A stretch of 33,940 nt of DNA from JANRIC01 sp033765345. GTDB taxonomy: Bacteria > Bacteroidota > Bacteroidia > Cytophagales > Microscillaceae. Below, one piece after another: positions 23,670 to 32,243 of the stretch. Numbering within the stretch: the stretch's first letter is position 1; the number at the start of each line of letters is the position of its first letter. The DNA lies in the NCBI GenBank assembly GCA_033765345.1, contig JANRIC010000238.1:1-33940 (forward strand), written 5' to 3'. Both the position numbers and the translations under genes were made by a program. The notes beneath the pieces are model-generated. The model was not told the origin of the DNA. It made no database searches and worked only from the letters and a program-made list of their open reading frames with translations.

Positions 23670-25046
23670 ATGTCCAACGACTATTCTAAATTTATACGAC
23701 TGATCAATCTTGTAGGAGATATACTTATCCTAAATGCCTCATTTTTAATAGCTTTTGTATTTAAGCTCTGGAGCGAATTCGGATTTAATATCCCGAATGC
23801 TTATCTTTCCTTGTTATTGTATATCAATCTGGTATGGCTTTTAATCTCATTTATTCTTGAAAATTACGAATTAAATAGATTAGAACGGATCAGTGATGTA
23901 CTTTTAAGGATTATTCAATCTGTTTTTATTCATTTATTTTTTGTAATTTTTTTAATATTTTTTATCAAAACAGATTATTTCTCTCGAGTTCAATTATTAT
24001 TAAATTATACTTTTTTTACAGTTTTTATTATTCTATGGAGAATTATTATGATCCAATTTTTGCGAGTTTATCGCTCTATGGGTTATAATTGTCGAGACTT
24101 CGTAATCGTCGGTTATGGAAAACTAGGGAATGCCTTGTTGCATTATTTTGCATTAAATCCTCAGTACGGATATCGATTTAAAGGATTTTTCGATGATCAA
24201 ATACACGGAAAAGACATTATAGGTAAGCTGGCTGATCTGAGAGATTTTGTGGAAAATAATCAAATAGATGAAGTTTATGTGGCTTTGCCGGATATAGATG
24301 ATAAAAAAATTAAGGAAATTACTCAGCTTGGAGATGATAATTTGCTGAGAGTTAAGGTAATCCCCGATATACAAGTACTAACCCAAAAAACTATTAAAAT
24401 TGAAAATTATGGATCCATACTCGTAATTCATAACCGCAAAGAGCCTTTGGAGGATGTTTTTAATAGAGTCATAAAACGAATTTTCGATATTGTATTCTCA
24501 TTTTTCGTACTAGTACTCATTCTTTCTTGGTTTATACCTTTGGTAGGCTTATTTATAAAGTTAGATTCTAAGGGTCCGATATTTTTTATGCAAAAAAGGG
24601 GGGGAAAGGATGGACAAAAATTCTGGTGCATCAAATTCCGTACAATGTATTGCAATCAAGGGAATAAATTTAAGCTGGTAACCCGAAATGATAAAAGAAT
24701 AACTCGTGTAGGAAGCTTTTTAAGAAAAACCAGTCTGGATGAGCTACCACAGTTTATTAACGTATTATTAGGTGATATGACTATTGTAGGTCCCAGACCT
24801 CATGCCATCGAGATAGATACTACATTCAAAAAAATAGTAGATAAATATATGGTTAGATACCTTGTAAAGCCTGGCATCACGGGTCTTGCCCAAATCAAAG
24901 GCTTTCGAGGTAGTGATGATGATGTAATGAGATTTCGCGTTAAACTAGATATTTTTTATGTAGAAAATTGGTCTTTTTATTTAGATATTAAAATCATCCT
25001 TTTGACCGTTATTAAAATGCTTCGTGGAGATAAAAATGCATTTTAA
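23670..25046 (+). CDS. Polyprenyl-phosphate sugar-1-phosphate transferase (WcaJ/WbaP-type, initiating)
   Basis: This 458-residue protein starts repeat-unit synthesis by moving a hexose-1-phosphate from a UDP-sugar onto undecaprenyl phosphate. Four N-terminal membrane helices (about residues 10-130) are followed by a Rossmann-like CoA-binding-type domain (FVIVGYGKLGNALLHYFALN, about 144-163). The catalytic bacterial sugar transferase domain runs from about 268 to the end: KRIFDIVFSFFVLVLI, FMQKRGGKDGQKFWCIKFRT, LRKTSLDELPQFINVLLGDM, VGPRPHA and KPGITGLAQIKGFRG. The full-length architecture fits the undecaprenyl-phosphate glucose phosphotransferase family. The sugar is uncertain (glucose or galactose). 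A strong hairpin precedes it, so it may have its own promoter. Confidence 0.93.
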   Translation: MSNDYSKFIRLINLVGDILILNASFLIAFVFKLWSEFGFNIPNAYLSLLLYINLVWLLISFILENYELNRLERISDVLLRIIQSVFIHLFFVIFLIFFIKTDYFSRVQLLLNYTFFTVFIILWRIIMIQFLRVYRSMGYNCRDFVIVGYGKLGNALLHYFALNPQYGYRFKGFFDDQIHGKDIIGKLADLRDFVENNQIDEVYVALPDIDDKKIKEITQLGDDNLLRVKVIPDIQVLTQKTIKIENYGSILVIHNRKEPLEDVFNRVIKRIFDIVFSFFVLVLILSWFIPLVGLFIKLDSKGPIFFMQKRGGKDGQKFWCIKFRTMYCNQGNKFKLVTRNDKRITRVGSFLRKTSLDELPQFINVLLGDMTIVGPRPHAIEIDTTFKKIVDKYMVRYLVKPGITGLAQIKGFRGSDDDVMRFRVKLDIFYVENWSFYLDIKIILLTVIKMLRGDKNAF

Positions 25047-25128
25047 ACAAGTACAGATAAACACAATTGTATAAAATACATAAACATAAACAAAATTACA
25101 TCGTCTCTCTACTTGTTAATATAAGTTG

Positions 25129-25136
25129 TATATTTG
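25129..25136 (+). promoter_or_regulatory. Candidate -7 promoter element for the WecA-like gene
   Basis: TATATTTG at 25129-25136 is an exact match to the Bacteroidota -7 consensus TAnnTTTG, 33 bases before the ATG at 25170. No good TTTG lies at the expected 19 to 21-base spacing upstream (TTG at 25113 is too close), so support is partial. Confidence 0.35.
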
Positions 25137-25169
25137 CCTCCAAGTAAATCCCACTAAAATAAGTACCCA

Positions 25170-26348
25170 ATGGATTTGAATTATTTTGCTTTAACCGCCA
25201 TTACAGCTTTTGTAATTACCTATTTGAGTATCCCCTCTCTCATCAAAGTAGCCCAAGAAAAACACCTCTACGATGAGCCCAACGAAAAAAGAAAATCCCA
25301 CAAAAATAGTATTCCGACGCTTGGTGGAGTAGCTATTTTTGGTGGGTCTTTTATTTCGGCTACTTTGTTCGTCAATTTTGAGAAACTACCCGAATTTGCC
25401 TATGCCTTGCCGGCTTTTGTTCTCCTGTTTTTTACGGGAGTAAAAGATGACATTATCCCTCTTACTCCCCGGAAGAAACTATTGGCTCAAATTCTGGCTT
25501 CTCTGATTATCGTTCTAAAATGCGATATCAGGCTTACACATTTTTATGGATTTTTGGGAATGGATGAGATTTCCTATATCTTTAGTGTGATTATTTCCAT
25601 TTTTACACTTTTAGTAATTATCAACTCTTTTAATCTCATCGATGGAATCAACGGGCTTGCCGGAGGAATCGGACTTATTGTGTCGATTACTTTTTCATAT
25701 CTTTTTTATGAACTGGGGCAGTTTGAGCTGATGATTCTGGCACTAGCCCTGGCTGGTTCTCTGGGAGCGTTTTTGTGTTATAACTTGGCCGTTGAAGCAA
25801 AAATATTTATGGGAGATACAGGTTCTTTGTTGATTGGTTTGTTCCTGGCTATGTTTAGCCTTGAGTTTATAGAAATCAATAGGATGACAGGGAATTTATT
25901 TGAAGTTACTTTTGCCCCTGTTTTTGTCTTTACTATGCTGATTATCCCCTTATTTGATACCTTGAGGGTTTTTATCATCCGAATAGTTCAACGAAAATCT
26001 CCTTTCAAGGGTGACAGAAATCACTTACACCATTTTTTGCTTGATTTAGGGATGGCTCACTGGCAGGCTTCTATTTTGTTATACATTGTCAGTATAGCTT
26101 TTATTATCCTCGCACTACTTATTCAAGATGCTCCGCGTATTTGGTCACTTACCATTATTCTGGTCTCAGCTATTCTGATGAGTACGCTGCTGGCACACCT
26201 TCGCTCCGAACACAAAAAGCGACAACACATATTACTTATTTCTATAAAACCCAAGCCAATTCCTGCGGTAAATTCCCGGCACGTCAACCCTCAGAAGAAA
26301 ATAAAGGTAGAGACTGCCGGCAAATACCTGGAAAGCGAGCAAGTTTGA
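25170..26348 (+). CDS. UDP-sugar:undecaprenyl-phosphate sugar-1-phosphate transferase (WecA/MraY family)
   Basis: This 392-residue membrane enzyme has about ten to eleven helices and loads a HexNAc-1-phosphate onto undecaprenyl phosphate. Motifs in order: DEPNEKRKSHKNSIPTLGGV (about residues 31-50), GVKDDIIPLTPRKKLLAQ with the paired Asp (about 90-107), NLIDGINGLAGG (about 154-165), AKIFMGDTGSLLIGL (about 210-224), and NHLHHFLLDLG (about 284-294), which marks the WecA/TagO-like rather than the MraY branch. A soluble tail of about 45 residues is rich in Lys, Pro and His. Its stop codon touches the stop of the convergent MoxR gene with no base between them. The exact HexNAc is unknown. Confidence 0.92.
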   Translation: MDLNYFALTAITAFVITYLSIPSLIKVAQEKHLYDEPNEKRKSHKNSIPTLGGVAIFGGSFISATLFVNFEKLPEFAYALPAFVLLFFTGVKDDIIPLTPRKKLLAQILASLIIVLKCDIRLTHFYGFLGMDEISYIFSVIISIFTLLVIINSFNLIDGINGLAGGIGLIVSITFSYLFYELGQFELMILALALAGSLGAFLCYNLAVEAKIFMGDTGSLLIGLFLAMFSLEFIEINRMTGNLFEVTFAPVFVFTMLIIPLFDTLRVFIIRIVQRKSPFKGDRNHLHHFLLDLGMAHWQASILLYIVSIAFIILALLIQDAPRIWSLTIILVSAILMSTLLAHLRSEHKKRQHILLISIKPKPIPAVNSRHVNPQKKIKVETAGKYLESEQV

Positions 26349-27314
26349 TCAGAGTAAATTCTGAATAATATCATCCACCGTAATTCCTTCGGCTTCGGCC
26401 TTGAAGTTACGGATGATTCTGTGTCGGAGTACAGGAAAAGCGACTTTCTGGATGTCTTCAATGTCAGGAGAATATTTCCCACTCAACAAGGCATTACATT
26501 TAGCTCCCAAAATCAGATTTTGTGAAGCTCTCGGCCCGGCTCCCCACTCCAGAAATTCATTTGCCTGTGCCGATGCCAGTTCTGTATTGGGGCGAGTCTT
26601 ATGTACCAGTTTGACGGCATACTCCACGACATTATCAGCCACAGGTACTTTGCGTACCAATTGTTGAAAATAAAGAATATCTTCTCCTGAAATGATATGA
26701 TTTACTTGGATGTTTTTATCGCTTGTGGTTTTTTTGACAATTTCAATTTCGGAGAGATAGCTTGGGTACGTCAGGGTAATATTAAACATAAATCGGTCTA
26801 GCTGTGCTTCTGGAAGCGGATAAGTACCTTCTTGCTCAATGGGGTTTTGGGTGGCCAACACAAAAAACGGTTTTGACAATGCATAGCGTTTACCAGCAAT
26901 GGTTACGGCATATTCCTGCATAGATTCAAGCAAGGCTGACTGTGTTTTGGGAGGTGTACGGTTGATTTCGTCAGCCAGGATAATATTAGCAAAGACAGGT
27001 CCTTTGATAAATCGAAAATTCCGCTCCTGATCCAGGGTTTCGGAGCCCAAAATATCCGAAGGCATAAGATCAGGGGTAAACTGAATCCGGTTAAAATCAA
27101 GCTCAAGCGAAGAGGCAATAGTTTGAATCAGCAGGGTTTTTGCCAAACCCGGCACACCGACCAGAAGGCAATGCCCCTGACAAAAAATGGCAGTAATCAG
27201 GGAGTGAACCACATCATCCTGACCGATAATTACCTTTGAAATTTCTTTACGAATGTTTTGGTAGATTTCGTGAAGTGCGTCAGCTGCCTCAACATCAGTT
27301 TTAAATTTTTCCAT
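26349..27314 (-). CDS. moxR: MoxR-family AAA+ ATPase
   Basis: This 321-residue cytoplasmic AAA+ chaperone-like ATPase has Walker A in LVGVPGLAKTLLIQT (about residues 56-70) and Walker B with arginine-rich neighbours in ILADEINRTPPKTQSALLES (about 112-131). Sensor 1 is ATQNPIEQEGTYPLPEAQLD followed by RFMF. The C-terminal lid helix region ends with RHRIIRNFKAEAEGITVDDI. MoxR proteins usually work with a von Willebrand factor A protein, often encoded next door with DUF58 proteins. Here the next gene is the convergent WecA-like gene, so the usual partners are absent. It lies downstream of the PPIase operon after a 107-base spacer with two palindromes, so it may have its own promoter. Confidence 0.95.
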   Translation of the reverse strand: MEKFKTDVEAADALHEIYQNIRKEISKVIIGQDDVVHSLITAIFCQGHCLLVGVPGLAKTLLIQTIASSLELDFNRIQFTPDLMPSDILGSETLDQERNFRFIKGPVFANIILADEINRTPPKTQSALLESMQEYAVTIAGKRYALSKPFFVLATQNPIEQEGTYPLPEAQLDRFMFNITLTYPSYLSEIEIVKKTTSDKNIQVNHIISGEDILYFQQLVRKVPVADNVVEYAVKLVHKTRPNTELASAQANEFLEWGAGPRASQNLILGAKCNALLSGKYSPDIEDIQKVAFPVLRHRIIRNFKAEAEGITVDDIIQNLL

Positions 27315-27351
27315 GGATTAGATTTGTAGATTAAATATTTGTTGATGAGTA

Positions 27352-27421
27352 ATTTGTAAAATTACAAATAGCATTTCGAATAACGTTATGTCTTAGCCCC
27401 TGAGCTACAAAAGCTTTTGTA
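27352..27421. promoter_or_regulatory. Two palindromes upstream of moxR
   Basis: ATTTGTAAAATTACAAAT (27352-27369) is an 8-2-8 inverted repeat. TACAAAAGCTTTTGTA (27406-27421) is a perfect 16-base palindrome that ends at the SurA-like gene's stop codon. They lie 38 and 92 bases before the moxR start. The first could be an operator; the second could be an operator or a short terminator hairpin for the upstream operon. No regulator is identified. Confidence 0.4.
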
Positions 27422-28792
27422 CTATTGAATACCCAAGATATTACATTGATTGTAATCACGATCAATATAGATATAAAGTTCGTCCTTAGTTTTGACAAAC
27501 CACTCGTTGATTGCCTGATTACGCTTATTATTCAAGGCAAAGTTGTAAATTTTGTCATAGTCTCTGGTCAAGTCAGCGCGATGCGGCTCGATGCGTGATT
27601 TGTAATAAATGATACGCATGGCGTCCTGCCCATCTTCGGTACGATAAGATACAGGCTTGGTGATCTGCCCTATATCCATGGTATCTATCGTAAAATACAG
27701 GTAAGAGTCCAAATCGTCCAAAAAAATCTTGATAGAACCAGTGGTTGGGCTGCTGATAGAGCCGCCATTGTCAGAAGTATATTTATCGTCGGAAAATTCG
27801 CGTGCGGCAGCTTCAAAACTCATACTATCCAGCTCGATAAGATTCTTTAAGCTATCTAAAAACTTTTCGGCAAATTTTACATCTATTTCTGCCGAATTGG
27901 GGCGCAGGAGGATATGAGCTGCATTGTATTCGTTTCCTCGGCGATCCAGTAATTTGATGAGGTGTAAGCCAAACTGAGATTCTATGATTCTGGAAAGTTC
28001 GCCGGGTTTCATTCGGAATACTGCGGCTTCAAACTCAGGCACCATCGTGCCACGCTCAACCCAGCCCAGTTCACCGCCTTCTTTGGCAGAACCGTAATCT
28101 TCGGAAAGTTCCTTGGCTAATTTGGCAAAATCTTCCCCAGAGAGTACTTTTTCTTTGACTTTCTCGAGTTGTTCACGAATAACTCTTTTTTGTTCACGAT
28201 TGATGTCGGGTATTTTGACGATATGACTTACCTCAACTTCTGCACTAAAATAAGGAATACTATCAGTTGGGATAGTGTTAAAAAAACGTTTTACTTCTTT
28301 TGGGGTAGGGTTGGGCACATCTTTGGTAATTTCTTCCTGCATTTTCTGCACGGTCAATTGCTCACGGATGCGATCTCGAAGCTCGTCTTTGAGTTCGTCT
28401 ATGGTTTTGCCATATTGTTTTTCAATTTTATCAGGAGATCCAAATTGGCGGATAAATACTTCCATCCGACGATCCAACTGGCTTTCTATTACACGATCTT
28501 CCACGATGACAGAGTCAATTTCTGCTTTGGCGAGCATCATTTTCTCGATGATTAAATTTTCAAGAATCTGACACTTGGCCTGATTTTCTGTCACACCTTC
28601 CAACTGCCCGCTGACCAACAAATCAAGATAGCTCGCTTCTATATCCGACTGTAATACAATATAATCGTCGACTTTGGCCACGATTTTGTCTACGACCATT
28701 TGAGCTTTGATGGATGAAAAGCTCAATGATAAAAAAACAATTACATGCAAAAAGAAGAAATAAAAGGAAATGCCTGGCTTAAGTTTCATCAT
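27422..28792 (-). CDS. surA: SurA-like periplasmic peptidyl-prolyl isomerase and chaperone
   Basis: This 456-residue exported protein has an N-terminal signal peptide ending SSIKA-QMVVDKIVA. A SurA_N chaperone domain follows (VDKIVAKVDDYIVLQSDIEA onward, about residues 34-155). Parvulin domain 1 is at about 185-283 (EVSHIVKIP; SGEDFAKLAKELSEDYGSA; GGELGWVERGTMVPEF; FGLHLIKLLDRR). Parvulin domain 2 is at about 288-398 (AAHILLRP; REFSDDKYTSDNGGSI) and looks more divergent. SurA helps outer-membrane proteins fold. Its start lies 5 bases after the upstream lipoprotein's stop, so the three envelope-folding genes form one operon. Length and layout match SurA of Bacteroidota. Confidence 0.92.
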   Translation of the reverse strand: MMKLKPGISFYFFFLHVIVFLSLSFSSIKAQMVVDKIVAKVDDYIVLQSDIEASYLDLLVSGQLEGVTENQAKCQILENLIIEKMMLAKAEIDSVIVEDRVIESQLDRRMEVFIRQFGSPDKIEKQYGKTIDELKDELRDRIREQLTVQKMQEEITKDVPNPTPKEVKRFFNTIPTDSIPYFSAEVEVSHIVKIPDINREQKRVIREQLEKVKEKVLSGEDFAKLAKELSEDYGSAKEGGELGWVERGTMVPEFEAAVFRMKPGELSRIIESQFGLHLIKLLDRRGNEYNAAHILLRPNSAEIDVKFAEKFLDSLKNLIELDSMSFEAAAREFSDDKYTSDNGGSISSPTTGSIKIFLDDLDSYLYFTIDTMDIGQITKPVSYRTEDGQDAMRIIYYKSRIEPHRADLTRDYDKIYNFALNNKRNQAINEWFVKTKDELYIYIDRDYNQCNILGIQ

Positions 28793-28797
28793 GTAGT

Positions 28798-29694
28798 TTA
28801 TTTATGGATGATAAATAAATTATTTTTTTGTGCTTCTTCGTAGATATTCTGCTTCAAATCTTGTGATAATTTTACTTTTCTTTGGTTAATAACCATACTT
28901 TTAATGGTTTGAGTGATAAATTCCAAAGGAGCTTCTTCGCCTGTTTTTTTTACGTCCAGTGTTTTAAAATAATAAACAAAGTCTTGATCAGAAAATTCCG
29001 TAAAATTATTTGGGATCAGTAAATTATCTTTATTCTCAAATTTATCAAAAGGTGTATTTAAGATAAGATTATCCAACTCCACCCAATTGGAGTCATTGAG
29101 GTGATATGTATCGGCAAATTTAATACAATATTCTTTTAATTTGGGCAAATCTTTTCGGTTATTATTTTTGATCAGGTTGGCAATTTCGGTTTTTTCAGTT
29201 ATTTTGAGAGGAAGAGCTACCAGGATACTTTTTACCAGGGGTTCTTTGAGTAAAAAACTTTCACGATTGCTACGGAGATATTCCTGAATTTCATTGTCTT
29301 TTACGATGGTATCCAGCTTTTTCTCGATGTATTCTTTTTCGTATTGATAGGCAATCAGATCATATTTGTAATCTTGCAATTTTCGTTCAATTTCGGTTTC
29401 ATCCATATTTACTTCGGATTTTGCGCGAAGGAGCAACAACTGTTTTTTGACCCAGGCGTGTATGTATCGTTCTACGAGTTGAGTACTGTCAGTTTTGGAA
29501 GTTCCTTCGGGGATCAAACCTACAAGATCACTGGCATAAAGCTTGGTATCACGTACTTCGGCCAGCAGCTTATTTTCTGTTTGTTTTTGAGCACCACCCA
29601 TATTACAAGAGGGAAAAACTCCCAAAAGCAGCACCATATTTATTAGAAAAGCAGGAGATTTAGGGACTGCTTTTTTCAAAAAGTGTATATACAT
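28798..29694 (-). CDS. SurA-N-like lipoprotein without a visible parvulin domain
   Basis: This 298-residue protein has a lipobox-like N-terminus (VLLLGVFPSC with Cys30), so it is probably a periplasm-facing lipoprotein. The rest is helical and polar. LLAEVRDTKLYASDLVGLIP and the following helices resemble the start of SurA-type chaperones, and EIQEYLRSNRESFLLKEPLV resembles the linker that normally leads into a parvulin domain. The conserved parvulin motifs (AHIL, F..lA...S.D, GG.LG, G.H..) are missing. It is therefore likely a chaperone-like relative of its neighbours that lost isomerase activity. It sits between two PPIase genes with gaps of 6 and 5 bases. The function is inferred from context. 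Confidence 0.7.
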   Translation of the reverse strand: MYIHFLKKAVPKSPAFLINMVLLLGVFPSCNMGGAQKQTENKLLAEVRDTKLYASDLVGLIPEGTSKTDSTQLVERYIHAWVKKQLLLLRAKSEVNMDETEIERKLQDYKYDLIAYQYEKEYIEKKLDTIVKDNEIQEYLRSNRESFLLKEPLVKSILVALPLKITEKTEIANLIKNNNRKDLPKLKEYCIKFADTYHLNDSNWVELDNLILNTPFDKFENKDNLLIPNNFTEFSDQDFVYYFKTLDVKKTGEEAPLEFITQTIKSMVINQRKVKLSQDLKQNIYEEAQKNNLFIIHK

Positions 29695-29700
29695 GATTTC

Positions 29701-32034
29701 TTACTTTCTAATCAATTCTTCCACGATGTCTTTTCGGATATCAATAGGATATTTGGCTCGGAGCTCTTCCAACCACTTATCTTCTAAAAATTTTTGATAA
29801 TCGGTAATCACAAAACCCCTGGCTTCATCATACTCTTTAAGTCGGGGTTCTTTGATATCTTCAATTTCTATATAGATAATCTTTCCATTATCTTGCAATG
29901 TGAAGCTTCCTGGTTTCCATTCCACTTGGTTCAAAAAATTATTATCTCCTTTTTGAAAAGTCCCCTCTGTAATTTTAAGATTTGTGGAGGTGCCGGTATT
30001 GAGAAGCTTTTCCAGCTCGTTTTTATCATTGGTATAAAGATTAAACTCGACCCTTCTATTTTTATTTCGGTCATCTTTGGAAACCGGTCGCGTAGAACCA
30101 AAATCTTTGGTAACAATTCTTCCCAATTCTATGCCTTCAAAGGTTAGGTATTTGACCGTGGGATCGATGCGTTGTTGAGCAAGTTGGGTTTTTTCGGAGG
30201 GATCGGCGTGTCCAACTACTTCTACCAGATAATCCGGATTTTTTTTCATGACTTCCACAATACTTTTGATTGTTTTAACGCTTTCACTGTTAAGTGTTTC
30301 GCTGTCTTTATCAAAGTAAATTTTATCCATACTCAGATTGGCTACAGGGAAGTAGCTTTTGCTGAGATAGTTTTTGAGTTGGTTTAATGTGTTTTCATCA
30401 CTCACTTCGTAGATTGTGGCTTTGACTCTTTGCCCCCAGCGATAATTATCCCGATGTTGTTTGAAATAATTTTTAGCTCCAGTTGTATCTTTGATAGCTT
30501 TTTCCCATACCTTTTCAGTCATCAATTGAAAAAGCATCATTCCTTCACGGTATTCATTGATCAAGAGTGCGTATTCTTGATGTTTTTGAGGGAGATTTTT
30601 CATTTCATAATCGAGCATCGATTTTTTGACAAACTCCTCATAATAGAGGTTCATGGCCGTTTTTGGATTTTTGAAGGTTGTTTTAGGTACTTGTTTTAGG
30701 TATACATAATTCAAAAAGTCTTTTACGGCAAATTGACTTGCACCGAATACTTTGTGATCCAAGCTAAACAAAATTTGTTCGTTTAAAGCGTCACTGGCAT
30801 TGTAGCTCCATGAGGCTTCTAGGAGGCGCGGGTCTCCTTTCTCAAGAGCACTTGATTTGACGGCAGGAAATTCTTTAAAATTGTAGTCTTTTTTGAGTTG
30901 TTGAATCAAGGCTTTTTCTGCTGCTTCATACCTGGAATCTTTAATGATTTTTTTCTTTAAATCGGATTGGGCTTCGCTGAAAGTTGGAACATTTTCTTTT
31001 TCAAGGAGCTTGATGATATGCCATCCGTAATTGGTGCGAATTGGGCGGCTAATTTCCTGGATTTGATTGAGTTTAAAGGCAACTTCTTCAAATTCAGGGA
31101 GCACTTCTCCTACTTTAAATGGAGGGAGTTCACCCCCTTGGTTTTTGGAGTTGGAATCATCCGAGAATTCCCGGCAGAGTTTTTCCCACTCTTCTCCATT
31201 CTGAAGGCGGGTATAAATATTTTCAATTTTTTGTTGATATTCCTTTTGTTGTTCTTGGGTAGCATTCTGAGGGATAAGCACCATAATATGAGCTACTTTA
31301 ACAGTACCGGAGGCAGTTCTTTTGTCCAATACTTTGATCAGATGATAGCCGTATCTTGAGCGTACGATTTCCGAAATAGAACCTGGGGGAGTTTGATAAG
31401 CTGCATTTTCAAAGGGATAAATCATCTGAAGGGCTGAAAAATACCCCAGATTTCCTTGAGAGTCTTTGGTGGCGGCATCTTCGGAATATTCGCGCGCTAG
31501 GTCACCAAAATCAGCTCCGCTTAAAGCTTTTTGGCGTGCTTCGTTGATTTTTTTGTAAGCTGCCAGAGTATCTTCGGGGTCGGCTTCGGGGGCTACTTTG
31601 ATAAGAATGTGGGCTACTTTGACTTCTTGTTTGCTTCTTTGATAAGCTTCTGAAATCAAAGAATCCAACCTTTTTTGTTGAACCAGATAAGGTTTAGAAA
31701 GGATTTGTTTATAACTATCCAACTCCCGAACAAAGTTTTCGGAAGTATCCAAGTCGAGTCGGTCGGCTTCGGCAATTTTGAGCTTATAATTCACAAAAAG
31801 ATTAAGATAGTCTTCTACACTTTTGCGGGAGTAAAGACTATCTCTATGGGTAATGTTTTTTTCATAGACATATTTAAATTCCGATATAGGAATTTGCTTA
31901 TCGCCTACTACCAAAAGGATAGGGTCTTTTTTAGAAGTGCTGATTTGGGAGCCGGTGCAGGAAAAAAGGCTGAGGAAAATCCCTACACTTGCCATAACAA
32001 AGTAGGCATTCATAAATACAATTATTTTTCTCAT
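29701..32034 (-). CDS. PPIase lipoprotein with two parvulin domains and an embedded OmpA-like domain
   Basis: This 777-residue lipoprotein (LSLFSC, Cys26) has a SurA-like N-terminus (about residues 40-125). Two parvulin domains follow at about 137-240 (VKVAHILIKV; GNLGYFSALQMIYPFENAAY; YGYHLIKVLDKR) and 245-347 (VKVAHIMVLI; GGELPPFKVGEVLPEF; YGWHIIKLL). A long helical segment comes next. At about 572-667 there is an OmpA-like peptidoglycan-binding domain: IYFDKDSETLNSESVKTI, VEVVGHADPSEK and NKNRRVEFNLY. Asp611 and Arg622 correspond to the diaminopimelate-binding pair of OmpA. The last 100 residues return to the usual Bacteroidota PPIase tail (LKITEGTFQKGDN; EARGFVITDYQKFLEDKWL). The OmpA domain is thus inserted, not appended. 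It would tether the foldase to the cell wall. First gene of the three-gene operon. Confidence 0.9.
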   Translation of the reverse strand: MRKIIVFMNAYFVMASVGIFLSLFSCTGSQISTSKKDPILLVVGDKQIPISEFKYVYEKNITHRDSLYSRKSVEDYLNLFVNYKLKIAEADRLDLDTSENFVRELDSYKQILSKPYLVQQKRLDSLISEAYQRSKQEVKVAHILIKVAPEADPEDTLAAYKKINEARQKALSGADFGDLAREYSEDAATKDSQGNLGYFSALQMIYPFENAAYQTPPGSISEIVRSRYGYHLIKVLDKRTASGTVKVAHIMVLIPQNATQEQQKEYQQKIENIYTRLQNGEEWEKLCREFSDDSNSKNQGGELPPFKVGEVLPEFEEVAFKLNQIQEISRPIRTNYGWHIIKLLEKENVPTFSEAQSDLKKKIIKDSRYEAAEKALIQQLKKDYNFKEFPAVKSSALEKGDPRLLEASWSYNASDALNEQILFSLDHKVFGASQFAVKDFLNYVYLKQVPKTTFKNPKTAMNLYYEEFVKKSMLDYEMKNLPQKHQEYALLINEYREGMMLFQLMTEKVWEKAIKDTTGAKNYFKQHRDNYRWGQRVKATIYEVSDENTLNQLKNYLSKSYFPVANLSMDKIYFDKDSETLNSESVKTIKSIVEVMKKNPDYLVEVVGHADPSEKTQLAQQRIDPTVKYLTFEGIELGRIVTKDFGSTRPVSKDDRNKNRRVEFNLYTNDKNELEKLLNTGTSTNLKITEGTFQKGDNNFLNQVEWKPGSFTLQDNGKIIYIEIEDIKEPRLKEYDEARGFVITDYQKFLEDKWLEELRAKYPIDIRKDIVEELIRK

Positions 32035-32243
32035 TACAGATCAAATGATTAGAACCTGACTATGAATTATAGTGCAATTTTAAATAATTTTGAATTAAAA
32101 ATGGTGACAAACTATGTTTGTTTATATATAAAATCGACAATATGGCAGATTTTTACGCTATCTTACCCTTAGCGTCTCGTTTAATGCTGTCAACTTAGGA
32201 ATTAATTTCGCTAAAAGGATAAACTACTTGGGTTCCTCAACGA

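Noticed and set aside
29794..32052. Several plus-strand open frames of 70-130 codons across the PPIase gene
   Set aside because: They are antisense to a well-supported 777-residue protein with clear domains; composition is hydrophobic noise.
32169..32214. Insertion-sequence end near CTGTCAACTTAGG and the TTAGCG/CGCTAA pair
   Set aside because: It looks vaguely like an IS terminus, but no partner end, target duplication or transposase remnant could be found.
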